A program made the translations under genes and the position numbers. Shown piece by piece: positions 8,183 to 16,543 of a DNA stretch of 64,000 nucleotides (the stretch's first letter is position 1; the number at the start of each line of letters is the position of its first letter). The stretch covers positions 1-64,000 of the forward strand of contig JASHOS010000273.1 in NCBI GenBank assembly GCA_030040995.1, written 5' to 3'. The DNA is from Terriglobia bacterium (GTDB lineage: Bacteria; Acidobacteriota; Terriglobia; UBA7540). The notes beneath the pieces were generated by a model. It was not told the origin of the DNA. It did not search any database and worked only from the letters and a program-made list of their open reading frames with translations.

Positions 8183-8440
8183 ATGGAAACAGCGCAAGTC
8201 CGGTTCAGCACGCTAAATCAAGAGCCCCCGCATCAGCCCGAAGTGGCTAGTTTCGAGGCCACTGTGGACGTAAAGACCGCGGCGCGATTTCTTGGAGTCA
8301 GCCCTTCGCTGGTGTATGCTTACGTCGAGCGAAAGCAGATTCCCCATTTCCGAATGATGGGCCGCTCGATCCGGTTCAGCTTGTCTGAGCTGGAAAAGTG
8401 GCGGCGACAATTCTTTGTGAATGGAGGAATCGATGAGTAA
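8183..8440 (+). CDS. Xis-like helix-turn-helix protein (MerR/excisionase fold)
   Basis: 85 residues. DVKTAARFLGVSPSLVYAYV, RKQIPHFRMMGRSIRFSLSE and ELEKWRR make the winged helix seen in excisionases and HTH_17 proteins. Such proteins bend DNA at attachment sites and set the direction of integrase action, or regulate the element. It begins five bases after the ORF6N stop, and its 3' end overlaps the integrase start by 8 bases, so the genes form one translational unit. The N-terminal 25 residues are not conserved. Confidence 0.85.
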   Translation: METAQVRFSTLNQEPPHQPEVASFEATVDVKTAARFLGVSPSLVYAYVERKQIPHFRMMGRSIRFSLSELEKWRRQFFVNGGIDE

Positions 8441-9593
8441 GAGAGGAAGACCACGCAGGAGAGAAGGGACGGTGTTCCCACGAGAGGGCTCTATGTTTTG
8501 GTGGATTCGTTATCCGAACCGCGAAGGCAAGATTATGAGAGAGTCCTCTGAAACCACCGACAGGGAAGAGGCCGAGCGTTTTCTTCGCGCCCGGCTCGAT
8601 GCACGAGACGAAGGGCGGCTGCGTATCGTCCTGTCAGGTAAGAACCTCACCTTCAATGAACTCGCAGATTGGTTTCTTGAGAAATGGTCCAAACCACCAA
8701 TCAGATCGGAGAACACTCATGCACAAAACTTGAACGCCTTAAAACATTTGCGTCCTGCCTTCGGCGGCCTTTTGCTTTCAGATATCGCGCCGGAGGCAAT
8801 CGAAGACTACCTTCGTGGCAGGCTGACTGCCCGCCGAAAGATACAAACCAAACTCGGAATTCGGCATGGCGGACCGTTGAAACCCTCAACGGTGCACCAG
8901 GAGTTTCGCGTGCTTACACGAATCCTGAACGTCGCAATCAATCAACGGCGGCTGGCGGCGAATCCGTGCAACGTCGTCGAGTTTCCGGTCTCCGTCAAGA
9001 ACGCGACCCGCAAGCCGCATTACATGACAGGCAGTGAGCAGGTAAAAATCGAGTTCAACGCCCCGAACTATCTGAAGAACGTCATCGTCATCATGACCGA
9101 GATGGGCCTCCGCCCATTCAAGGAACTGATGCCGATGCTAAAGTCCAAGGTTGATCTGGAAAACTCGGTGGTCCATATCCCCGATTCCAAGACGCCCAGC
9201 GGGGTCACCGATATGCCTATGACGGAGCTTGCTCGGCAGGCCTTCAAAGCCCAGATCGATGCGACTCCGGGCTCGGAGTACCTGTTCCCTTCGCCCAAAC
9301 CAAAAGCCAAGAGGCCATTCCTGACCGCCTTGCGGAAACCTTGGGCGAAAACCCTTCGGCACGCTGGCGTGCCGTACTTCTCGCTGTACGAGCTACGTCA
9401 CACGTTCGCAACGAGGCTGAGCGCGGGAGGCGTGGCCGATCATTTCGTCACCCAGATGCTCAGGCAAGGCGATGCGAAAGTCTTCAAGCGTTACAGCCAA
9501 GCCAAGCTGAACATGATGCGCGAGGCCCTGGCAAAGCTGGACCGCCACGCCAACGAGCACCAACAGATTTTTAGCACAGTAAGGCCAAACTGA
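8433..9593 (+). CDS. Tyrosine-type site-specific integrase
   Basis: 386 residues from ATG 8433, chosen because GGAGG sits five bases before it; an in-frame ATG at 8421 has no such site. An N-terminal AP2-like strand region and a SAM-like core-binding domain precede the catalytic half. Visible catalytic elements are GLRPFKEL (first Arg), DSKTPSG (Lys), YELRHTFATR (second Arg with the usual leading His replaced by Tyr, seen in this subgroup) and VFKRYSQ (nucleophile Tyr). It ends 85 bp from the 3' end of tRNA-Asp, the normal position for an integrase whose attachment site lies in a tRNA gene. The element should therefore lie to its left. Confidence 0.92.
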   Translation: MSKRGRPRRREGTVFPREGSMFWWIRYPNREGKIMRESSETTDREEAERFLRARLDARDEGRLRIVLSGKNLTFNELADWFLEKWSKPPIRSENTHAQNLNALKHLRPAFGGLLLSDIAPEAIEDYLRGRLTARRKIQTKLGIRHGGPLKPSTVHQEFRVLTRILNVAINQRRLAANPCNVVEFPVSVKNATRKPHYMTGSEQVKIEFNAPNYLKNVIVIMTEMGLRPFKELMPMLKSKVDLENSVVHIPDSKTPSGVTDMPMTELARQAFKAQIDATPGSEYLFPSPKPKAKRPFLTALRKPWAKTLRHAGVPYFSLYELRHTFATRLSAGGVADHFVTQMLRQGDAKVFKRYSQAKLNMMREALAKLDRHANEHQQIFSTVRPN

Positions 9594-9678
9594 TCGATTT
9601 TTCGCACATTTTTCGCACAGTTGGGCCAATTTCACAGGCTATGGAAAACGAGGAGAGATTGAATCAGAAGGATTTAGC

Positions 9679-9755
9679 TGGCGGGGACGACGGGGCTCGA
9701 ACCCGCGACCTCATGCGTGACAGGCATGCGTTCTAACCAGCTGAACTACGTCCCC
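9679..9755 (-). tRNA. tRNA-Asp (GTC), CCA encoded
   Basis: 77 bases. The acceptor stem GGGGACG pairs with CGTCCCC, then discriminator G and an encoded CCA. The anticodon loop is CTGTCAC with anticodon GTC; the T-arm GGTTCGAGCCC and D-arm are present. Its 3' end faces the integrase gene, so it is the likely attachment site. Confidence 0.97.
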
Positions 9756-9917
9756 TGGAAATTAACCCTTGGAAAGCAATGACTGGATCTGCATGTTGCG
9801 CCATAGCGCGACTAGCCTTGACCAGTCACTCTCAAACAATTATACGCGACATCGTAAGTTCCGTCCTCAGCATCAGGAAAAATCCTAATCCGTCGATGGA
9901 TGAAGGTGAGATAGGAG

Positions 9918-9987
9918 GACGGCTTGCCGTTCCCTTGATCACCGCCCCGAAAACCAACGAGGGTAGGGCAAGCTCTACCCCTACGCT
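9918..9987. repeat. Dispersed repeat, copy 1 of 2 (second at 28852-28920)
   Basis: About 70 bp, from GACGGCTTGCC to CCTACGCT, closely matching the reverse complement of 28852-28920 with scattered substitutions. Arms such as GGTAGGGCAAGC and GCTTGCC can pair. The rest of the 9756-9989 gap shows nothing else. Confidence 0.8.
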
Positions 9988-9989
9988 GC

Positions 9990-11060
9990 CTAACTGGTGG
10001 GCGCCGAGTGATTCATCCGGTCGAGGTAATGGATCTCTCCGACCTCGCGCAGCCTCGCGGCTGCGGTTTCTGGCGTGATGTCACGCTGGGGCATATTCAG
10101 CAGCTCGTATCCCACCATAAATTTCCGCACCGTTGCCGAGCGCAATAGCGGAGGGTAGTAGTGGGCGTGAAAATGCCACTCTCGATGCTCTGCTCCATCC
10201 GCTGGCCCCTGGTGAAATCCCATCGAATACGGAAAGGACGTTTGAAAAAGGTTGTCGTAAAGAATGGTGATGCGCTTGAGAATACCGGCAAGGCTCCGCC
10301 GCTCCCCGTTACTGAGCTCCGCCATCGTGGCGAAGTGCCGTTTGCTGAGGAGGAGCGTCTCAAATGGCCAGATCGCCCAGTAAGGAACCGCCACGGCAAA
10401 ATCATCGTTTTGGCATACCATCCTTGCGGCCAGCCTCGATTCTAGCTGCAAGTAGTCGCAGAGAAGGCAGCCCCCGTGCGAATTGAAATAATTCTCGAAT
10501 GAGGTACGCTCTTTGGCAGGCTCATTTGGCAGGCTCTCGTTAGCCCAAATTTGGCAGTGGGGATGCGGGTTGCTCGCGCCCACCAAGGCGCCGCGATTCT
10601 CAAACACCTGAACGTGACGGGCCCGTGGAAGCGAGGCAAGGTTCTTGTACTGCTCTACCCAGACGTCCACCACGTCGCAAAGCTCGTCCTCTGACATGCG
10701 GGGAATAGTCAGGTCGTGGCGCGGCGAAAAGCAGACAACCCTGCATACTCCGGCTTCGGAGCGTGCTACCAGCAACCCTGACTCATCCACGCTTATTTCC
10801 GACCCGTTCGGCAGGAGCGTGGGGTAATCGTTGTCGAAAACAAATGTGCTGGAATATAGAGGATTGCGGATGCCCCCGGCGCGCGAATTGCCCGGGCACA
10901 AATAGCAACTCGGGTCATACCGGGGCTGTTCTTCGGGCTGCGGACTTTCCACTTTCCCGAGCCAGGGACGCGCGGTTCGATGCGGGGATACGAGAACCCA
11001 TTCCCGAGTAAGTGGATTGAGCCGGCGATGGGGATGTTGCTGCAAGTCTGGTGAATTCAT
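9990..11060 (-). CDS. galT: Galactose-1-phosphate uridylyltransferase (classical type)
   Basis: 356 residues from ATG 11060 ([15 protein letters not shown]). The frame is open to 11192, but that extension is dispersed repeat sequence. The family exchanges UMP between UDP-glucose and galactose-1-phosphate in the Leloir pathway. The active-site motif is [13 protein letters not shown] (HPH, with the nucleophilic His), preceded by an N-terminal CYLCPGN zinc pair; [20 protein letters not shown] near the end carries the second metal-binding region. Length agrees with E. coli GalT. A second, different GalT-like gene lies at 13393-14409. An upstream GGAG-type ribosome site is not obvious. Confidence 0.9.
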   Translation of the reverse strand: MNSPDLQQHPHRRLNPLTREWVLVSPHRTARPWLGKVESPQPEEQPRYDPSCYLCPGNSRAGGIRNPLYSSTFVFDNDYPTLLPNGSEISVDESGLLVARSEAGVCRVVCFSPRHDLTIPRMSEDELCDVVDVWVEQYKNLASLPRARHVQVFENRGALVGASNPHPHCQIWANESLPNEPAKERTSFENYFNSHGGCLLCDYLQLESRLAARMVCQNDDFAVAVPYWAIWPFETLLLSKRHFATMAELSNGERRSLAGILKRITILYDNLFQTSFPYSMGFHQGPADGAEHREWHFHAHYYPPLLRSATVRKFMVGYELLNMPQRDITPETAAARLREVGEIHYLDRMNHSAPTS

Positions 11061-11103
11061 GTTCGCGTGGCGGCCCGCGTCATTCCTGACAATTGTCTCC
11101 TCT

Positions 11104-11163
11104 GGCGACCCCCTCACCCGGCTCGCTATGCTCGCCACCCTCTCCCCCAAAGGGGCGCGGGCA
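11104..11163. repeat. Family A GC-rich palindromic repeat (minus orientation)
   Basis: Read on the minus strand: GCCCCTTTGGGGGAGAGGG, a short variable part, then CCGGGTGAGGGGGTCGCC. Same family as the copies at 25619, 26637, 31776, 32455, 35558, 38636 and 57297. It sits between the galT start and the NIPSNAP gene. Confidence 0.85.
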
Positions 11164-11218
11164 TTATCAAAAAAGTGTGCCGGACACGACATTAGCGTTC
11201 TATGCCCGGCGCGCGCGA

Positions 11219-12016
11219 TTATATTTGCGAGTAGGGGGTCGGGGTAAGGATGATGTTCGTAATGTTGCTCACGATTCCTTCAAACGCGTATCTCTCGAGG
11301 CCGCTCAATCGCTTCCACGCGGCGGCTGAGCCGAAGGCGTTCCAGAGCCGGTTTCGTTCATCGAGGCTTTCGAACGCGAGCATGTAGGTCAAATTTGGAA
11401 GGCGATCCCCAATGAGCGTATCACCATAAAAGACAGGAAAGAATCCGGCCTGAACGAAAATATCAAACTCACCGTGGTGGAACATTTCCACTTTTCGCAC
11501 GTGGTCCCGGTCGCTTGGGCTTTCGTAGGTGCGCAGTTCAAAAGTGCGCGCTTCGCGCGCCGCAGTCGCCGGAGGAATGGCAAGATGGGGCCGCCCTTCA
11601 AACGCGATCATTAGTTTGCTTTCCATCCGTACATATGCGGGTGACTGCGCGGGCGCACTCAAGAAGTCCTTTCCCGCTTCACGGTAAGCCGCGTCTGCGG
11701 CAAGTGCTGCGCTCAGTCCGGTCAATGCCTGAGAAGAGGTGCTCGGCATCAGCAGGTAAACCGAGGGGGTATCGCAGCCGATGAGTACATCGAATGCTCC
11801 CACCGGCGTGACTCCGAGGCGGTTCAGCGCGGGTATCAGCGCTGCGCGGAAAAAATCGTGCGCAAGCTTTACCTGAGGCCCGGAGCGCAGACGATACCGT
11901 CTGAGCTCGTAATACTGTCTCGCAGGAGACTGTGCCGCTCCTCCTCCACGTGCCGTGGTCCCAGTCGCCAGCGCCGTAGCCGCAATCGAGGAAACAAGAA
12001 AGTCGCGTCTCTCCAT
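11219..12016 (-). CDS. NIPSNAP family protein with Tat signal
   Basis: 265 residues. It starts [10 protein letters not shown], a twin-arginine-type signal followed by a short hydrophobic stretch and an Ala-rich cleavage region, so it is probably exported folded. Two NIPSNAP-type alpha/beta barrel repeats follow: [20 protein letters not shown] near residue 35 and [20 protein letters not shown] near 160, each ending in a strand like YLLMPSTS or [16 protein letters not shown] before the ATG supports the start. In Acidobacteriota such Tat-exported NIPSNAP proteins are frequent, but their substrate is unknown. It is apparently a single gene, followed by a repeat. Confidence 0.88.
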   Translation of the reverse strand: MERRDFLVSSIAATALATGTTARGGGAAQSPARQYYELRRYRLRSGPQVKLAHDFFRAALIPALNRLGVTPVGAFDVLIGCDTPSVYLLMPSTSSQALTGLSAALAADAAYREAGKDFLSAPAQSPAYVRMESKLMIAFEGRPHLAIPPATAAREARTFELRTYESPSDRDHVRKVEMFHHGEFDIFVQAGFFPVFYGDTLIGDRLPNLTYMLAFESLDERNRLWNAFGSAAAWKRLSGLERYAFEGIVSNITNIILTPTPYSQI

Positions 12017-12213
12017 GTACTCTCCTTAACGAATCAATTGATCCAGACTTCACACAGGTGCGAGCGGATGGGGCGTGGTTGAAACCGCGCATTTCCACCG
12101 CGAGCAGCAATCCTGATGAGAAGCTCCGGCGTATGCCTATTCGTACGGCCTCAAGCCGCCGAGGCGAACCCGCGTTATCAAATCGCCGCGCCGTGCATCA
12201 AAGAGCCTTCATG

Positions 12214-13368
12214 TTACGACGGACAGACCGGCATACTCTCCAGCGCCTGGTCAAGGTCCGCGATGATGTCTTCCACGTCTTCGACACCTACTGAGATTCG
12301 GACTAGACCGCTCGTGATTCCTAGCCGGTCACGTTCGTCTTCGGGAACGCTTGCGTGCGTCATGGAAGCAGGGTGGGAAATAAGCGTCTCAACGCCGCCC
12401 AAGCTTTCGGCAAGCGAACACAGCCGCACGGATTTGAGCAGCGCGCAGGCGTTTTCCCGCGAGCCCGTCTCGAACGACAGCATGCCTCCGAACCCCGTCA
12501 TTTGGCTCCTCGCCAGCTCGTGCTGAGGGTGCGAAGGAAGGCCCGGATAGTGTACGGTCTTCACCTTAGGATGGCGCTCCAGGTGCTGCGCCACGGCCAA
12601 GCCGTTTTCGCTATGCTGCCGCATGCGGACGGCAAGCGTTTTGACGCCGCGCAGAACGAGCCAGCACTCGAAAGGGGCGGGCACCGCGCCCACGGCGTTC
12701 TGGAGAAACCGGATGCGGCCCGCTACATCTGGATTATTGACGATGACCGCGCCTCCCACTCCGTCGCTGTGGCCGTTCAGATACTTGGTCGTACTGTGAA
12801 CAGCAACATCCGCTCCCAGCGCCAGCGGGCGCTGGAAATAAGGGCTCATAAAGGTGTTGTCTACGGCAACCAGGATTCCGCGCTCGTGCGCCAAGTGGCT
12901 TATCGCACTGATATCCGCAATCTCCATGACCGGGTTAGTTGGCGTCTCAATGAACAGCAGCCGCGTGTTGGGGCGGAGAGTGCGATCCACGTCATTCACC
13001 CGGCGGGTATCCGCATAGTCGAAACTAAGCCCGTAATCTCTCAGAACGCGCTCGAACAAACGGAACGTGCCACCATACAGATTCCGGCCTGCCACCACGT
13101 GATCGCCGGTCCGGAGCAAGCCGGTTACGGCGTGGATTGCGGCCATCCCCGAGGAAAATGCAAAACCGAATGCACCGCCTTCGAGCGCGGCGAGGTTGCG
13201 CTCCAGGGCGGCGCGCGTGGGATTTCCGGTTCGCGAATATTCATAGCCTTTATGGTGGCCGAGCTCGGTCTGGACATAGGTCGAGGTTTGATAGATGGGA
13301 ACGATGATTGCCCCTGTTGCCGGATCAGGCTCCTGTCCGATATGGATGGCGTCAGTTGAGAATCCCAT
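12214..13368 (-). CDS. Cystathionine gamma-synthase/lyase family PLP enzyme
   Basis: 384 residues, the usual length of the Cys/Met metabolism PLP family. YEYSRTGNPTRAALERNLAA binds cofactor phosphate from the neighbouring subunit, FSSGMAAIHA is the glycine turn, VDNTFMSPYFQRPLALGAD carries the PLP-binding Asp, and HSTTKYLNGHSD has the Schiff-base Lys. SLGGVETLISHPASMTHASV is the family signature near the C terminus. These enzymes interconvert cystathionine, cysteine and homocysteine in the cytoplasm; synthase, lyase or O-acetylhomoserine sulfhydrylase cannot be told apart here. It lies 24 bp downstream of the second galT-like gene and may be co-transcribed. Confidence 0.9.
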   Translation of the reverse strand: MGFSTDAIHIGQEPDPATGAIIVPIYQTSTYVQTELGHHKGYEYSRTGNPTRAALERNLAALEGGAFGFAFSSGMAAIHAVTGLLRTGDHVVAGRNLYGGTFRLFERVLRDYGLSFDYADTRRVNDVDRTLRPNTRLLFIETPTNPVMEIADISAISHLAHERGILVAVDNTFMSPYFQRPLALGADVAVHSTTKYLNGHSDGVGGAVIVNNPDVAGRIRFLQNAVGAVPAPFECWLVLRGVKTLAVRMRQHSENGLAVAQHLERHPKVKTVHYPGLPSHPQHELARSQMTGFGGMLSFETGSRENACALLKSVRLCSLAESLGGVETLISHPASMTHASVPEDERDRLGITSGLVRISVGVEDVEDIIADLDQALESMPVCPS

Positions 13369-13392
13369 AGCACATTCTGCAAGGCACGGCGT

Positions 13393-14409
13393 TCAAGTTG
13401 AGTAAACGGGCACGGTGGCCTCTTTCAGGAAGCGAGCGGCTTCTTCGGGAGGCGTTGGGTTGATGTAAAATCCCGTGCCCCATTCAAAGCCGGCCACCTT
13501 CGTGAGCTTCGGCATGATCTCGACGTGCCAGTGATAACAGTCGTCAGCGGGCTCGGGAATCGGAGAAGTGTGGATGACATAATTGTAAGCGGGTTTTTCC
13601 AGAACGTGGTCCAACCGCATCAGGATGTCTTTCAGGATCAGCGCGAGCTGCGAATACTCAGGCTTCGCAGACTCCTCAAACGACGAGCGGTGAACCTTGG
13701 GAACTATCCACGTCTCGAAGGGGAAGCGCGGGGCAAACGGCTGGATTGCCACAAAAGCGTCGTTTTCCGCCGTCATCCTAATGCCCGACTGCGTTTCTTG
13801 CTGGATAATATCGCAGAAGATGCACCGCTCCTTGTAATGGTAATATGCCGCCGCGCCCTCAAGCTCTTCCAACACACGCTTCGGCACCACCGGAAGCGCG
13901 ATGAGCTGGGAATGAGTGTGCTCGAGTGAAGCTCCGGCGGCGTCACCATGGTTCTTGAAGATCAGGACGTATTTGAACCGCCGGTCTTTTTTGAGATCAA
14001 CAATGCGATCGCGGAATGCCCACAGGACGTCCTCAATCTCGCGCGGGGAGAGGATCGCCAGCGTCTTTCGGTGATCCGGTGTTTCGATAATGACTTCATG
14101 GGCCCCGATTCCCTCCATTTTGTCGAAAACCCCTTCGCCCTGGCGGTTGAGCGTCCCTTCGATCCGCAATGCGGGAAACTTGTTAGGCACGACGCGCAAC
14201 GACCAACCGGGCGTATCGCGGGCGCTGCCGTCGCTTCGGTAGGCCATAATCTCCGGCGGTGTCTTGGATTCATTGTTATAACAAAAAGGACAGAATCCTG
14301 TGCCGCGGATCTCAACCCGATCGCGCACAAAGTCCGACGGACGCTTGGCGCGATCCGTGGAAATGATGACCCATCGGCCCGTTACCGGATCTTTCCTCAG
14401 CTCAGGCAA
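13393..14409 (-). CDS. Galactose-1-phosphate uridylyltransferase family protein (second type)
   Basis: 338 residues from a TTG start at 14409, chosen because GAGGAG lies seven bases upstream and the conserved sequence (LPELRKDPVTGRWVIIS) begins there; the frame is open to 14493 but that overlaps yraN. GTGFCPFCYNNE is the N-terminal zinc pair and GASLEHTHSQLIALPVVP is the active-site HxHxQ region; a second CIFCDII follows. This is the shorter GalT branch that includes ADP-glucose- and mixed-specificity phosphorylases, so the sugar nucleotide is uncertain. It sits 19 bp after yraN. Confidence 0.85.
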   Translation of the reverse strand: MPELRKDPVTGRWVIISTDRAKRPSDFVRDRVEIRGTGFCPFCYNNESKTPPEIMAYRSDGSARDTPGWSLRVVPNKFPALRIEGTLNRQGEGVFDKMEGIGAHEVIIETPDHRKTLAILSPREIEDVLWAFRDRIVDLKKDRRFKYVLIFKNHGDAAGASLEHTHSQLIALPVVPKRVLEELEGAAAYYHYKERCIFCDIIQQETQSGIRMTAENDAFVAIQPFAPRFPFETWIVPKVHRSSFEESAKPEYSQLALILKDILMRLDHVLEKPAYNYVIHTSPIPEPADDCYHWHVEIMPKLTKVAGFEWGTGFYINPTPPEEAARFLKEATVPVYST

Positions 14410-14428
14410 TCGATTACTCCTCTTTATC

Positions 14429-14905
14429 TCAGCTCTTAAAGGCGTCCCTGATGACGCGCACGTAAAAACCCGATTCAGCAGTCCAAGCGACACTCACGAG
14501 GTCAAACCGATAGTTTACAGCTTTTTGCTTCAGGCCCTGTATGTAGATTTGCGCCGCCGCAACGATTCTGCTCCGCTGGTTGAAAGACAGGGCCGCCTCC
14601 GGAGGGCCGGCATCGCCCGAAGTGCGAGTCTTGACCTCTACGAAGCACAGGATAGGTCCGTCCCAAGCCACGAGGTCCAGTTCCGCGGCGCCGGGACGGG
14701 AGCGCAGATTTCGCGCCACGATTGTATAGCCCATGCTGCGAAGGAGCCAGTAAGCCAGCCGCTCGCCCCGCCGTCCCGTTTCAAGATGAGCGGGCGCGGC
14801 GCCCGGACGGGACGGATTCAGGGCCGGAGCGGAGAGCACGTTCCGCGCGCGCTTTCGTTCCTGCCAAAGTAAGGTGTTATATACTGCCCGCGCGATGAAC
14901 GCCAT
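14429..14905 (-). CDS. YraN family endonuclease-like protein (UPF0102)
   Basis: 158 residues from ATG 14905. GRRGERLAYWLLRSMGYTIV, then ARNLR and ELDLVAWDGPILCFVEVKTR form the YraN restriction-endonuclease-like fold, with the D...ExK residues in ELDL and FVEVKTR; the family's exact role is unknown. The start overlaps the end of the aminotransferase gene by 29 bases. The N-terminal 45 residues (rich in Arg and Ala) are longer than usual. Confidence 0.88.
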   Translation of the reverse strand: MAFIARAVYNTLLWQERKRARNVLSAPALNPSRPGAAPAHLETGRRGERLAYWLLRSMGYTIVARNLRSRPGAAELDLVAWDGPILCFVEVKTRTSGDAGPPEAALSFNQRSRIVAAAQIYIQGLKQKAVNYRFDLVSVAWTAESGFYVRVIRDAFKS

Positions 14906-16238
14906 TCTCGAGCTCCGTGAGCGAGCGGTCCAGAACGTCAACCGCAAAATCCACATGCTCGGGTTGAACAATGAGTGGAGGCATTAGGCGCACCGTGCTT
15001 TCACCGCAGCCGAGCACCAACAGACCTTTTTCGAATGCGCTCCGCACCACTCTGTTGCGGAATTCGCCATCAGGCTCGCGCGCCACTTGGTCCTTCACCA
15101 GCTCGATACCCACCATCAATCCCAAGCCTCGCACGTCGCCCACCATCGGGTGCTTCTGCGTGAATCCGGCGAGGCGCTGCATCAGGTACTTCCCCATGCG
15201 CTCCGCGTTAACAGCGTATTGCTCCTCGATGAGCCGGATGGTTTCCAAAGCCGCTGCGCAGGCAAGAGGATTGCCACCAAAAGTAGAGGCGTGAGCGCCG
15301 GGCGCCCAATCCATAATATCGGCGCGCGCTACCGTCACACCCAGCGGCATGCCTGACGCAATCCCTTTTGCCGCCACAAGAATATCGGGTGCAACCCCGA
15401 AGTGGTCACAGGCCCACATCTTGCCGGTTCGTCCCATACCGCACTGAATTTCATCGAATACCAGAAGAATGCCGTGCCGGTCCGCAATCTCGCGCAGACG
15501 CCGCAAAAATCGTATGGGTGGAACAATGTATCCGCCTTCTCCCTGGACGGGCTCGACGAAAATCGCGGCGACTTCTTGGGGCGGCGAGGTTGTCTTGAAG
15601 AGGACGTTTTCGATGAAATCGGCGCACGTACACGCTCGCTCGCAGTCCACGGCTTTGCAGCCGCAGGGACAGCGATAAGGATAAGCAAACGGCGCATGCG
15701 CAACGCCCGAAAGCAGTGGGCCAAAGCCGGCGCGCTGCACGGGCTTGCTCGCGGTGAGTGAAAGCGATCCACAGGTCCTTCCGTGGAAGCATCCAAAAAA
15801 TGCGATGATGCGCTCCCGCTTGGTGTGATAGCGGGCGAGCTTCATGGCCGCCTCGATGGCCTCCGTTCCGGAATTGCCGAAGTACACGCGCTTAGGGAAA
15901 TTGCCTGGAGCGATTTCCGCCATCTTTTCGGCAACGGCGGCGAGCAAAGGGTAATAAAAATCCGTGCCGGACATGTGGATGAGAGTTCCGGCCTGGCGCT
16001 GGATCGCCTGCACCACGGCAGGATGGCAATGGCCGGTGGAAACAACGGCGATGCCGGCGCTGAAATCGAGGAACGTGTTCCCGTCCACATCCTCGACCAA
16101 CATCCCCTCGCCTCGTTTTGCCACCAGTGGATACTCGCGGGCATAGGAAGGCGACACGAATTTGTGGTCGAGGGCGAGAAGCTTCTGCGCCTCGGGTCCG
16201 GGAAGCGCGGTCCGAATCTGGGGAGATTTTCCTTCCAT
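14877..16238 (-). CDS. Acetylornithine-type class III aminotransferase
   Basis: 453 residues from ATG 16238, with GGAG nine bases upstream. Motifs: FLDFSAGIAVVSTGHCHPAV near the N terminus, YFGNSGTEAIEAAMKLARYH (PLP phosphate), FFGCFHGRT, LLVFDEIQCGMGRTG (PLP Asp) and ILVAAKGIASGMPLG with the Schiff-base Lys. An insert near the middle contains a cysteine cluster (YRCPCGCKAVDCERACTC), found in the acetylornithine aminotransferase-family branch of Acidobacteria and archaea but not in E. coli ArgD; it may bind metal. Substrate could be acetylornithine, GABA or another omega-amino acid. No arginine-pathway neighbours, so no gene symbol is given. Confidence 0.88.
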   Translation of the reverse strand: MEGKSPQIRTALPGPEAQKLLALDHKFVSPSYAREYPLVAKRGEGMLVEDVDGNTFLDFSAGIAVVSTGHCHPAVVQAIQRQAGTLIHMSGTDFYYPLLAAVAEKMAEIAPGNFPKRVYFGNSGTEAIEAAMKLARYHTKRERIIAFFGCFHGRTCGSLSLTASKPVQRAGFGPLLSGVAHAPFAYPYRCPCGCKAVDCERACTCADFIENVLFKTTSPPQEVAAIFVEPVQGEGGYIVPPIRFLRRLREIADRHGILLVFDEIQCGMGRTGKMWACDHFGVAPDILVAAKGIASGMPLGVTVARADIMDWAPGAHASTFGGNPLACAAALETIRLIEEQYAVNAERMGKYLMQRLAGFTQKHPMVGDVRGLGLMVGIELVKDQVAREPDGEFRNRVVRSAFEKGLLVLGCGESTVRLMPPLIVQPEHVDFAVDVLDRSLTELENGVHRAGSI

Positions 16239-16543
16239 ATCGTGTTTCTCCAATCTGATTCTGAATAACAGAACGACGCAAATTGTAGCGCAGCCCTTCA
16301 GGACCGCACATGCCGGTCCCGCTCGGCGGGACTGGCGCTACATCAAATCCGCAATCACTTGTGGCGCTCTGTCTAGCTTAGCAGGACGCTGCGAGCCGAT
16401 GGAGACGGATGGGAGGCGAGGGGCCGCGGGTGAGGGGCGTCGTTCCGGCATAGCGGAAGCCATGCTCTGATACGCTGCGCGCGAATATAATGTGCGACGT
16501 TTGGCCGGAAGCAGGTGAGGTAATCGCATGCCGTCAAGACGGG
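16239..16543. repeat. Intergenic gap with family B palindrome
   Basis: At 16284-16342 a palindromic repeat runs from TGTAGCGCAG to TGGCGCTACA with an inner hairpin GGTCCCGC/GCGGGACT. Similar TAGCGC-ended palindromes occur at 20366, 21664, 23376 and 42802. I see no gene in the rest of this gap. Confidence 0.75.

Noticed and set aside
9679-9725. Second att copy of the tRNA-Asp 3' end within 1-9600
   Set aside because: I scanned for a repeat of the T-arm/acceptor sequence and saw none; the other att site is probably outside the window.
12355-13359. 334-codon open frame on the plus strand opposite the trans-sulfuration gene
   Set aside because: It lies wholly antisense to a clear PLP enzyme, has Arg/His-rich shadow composition and no domain. 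High GC makes such long antisense frames common.
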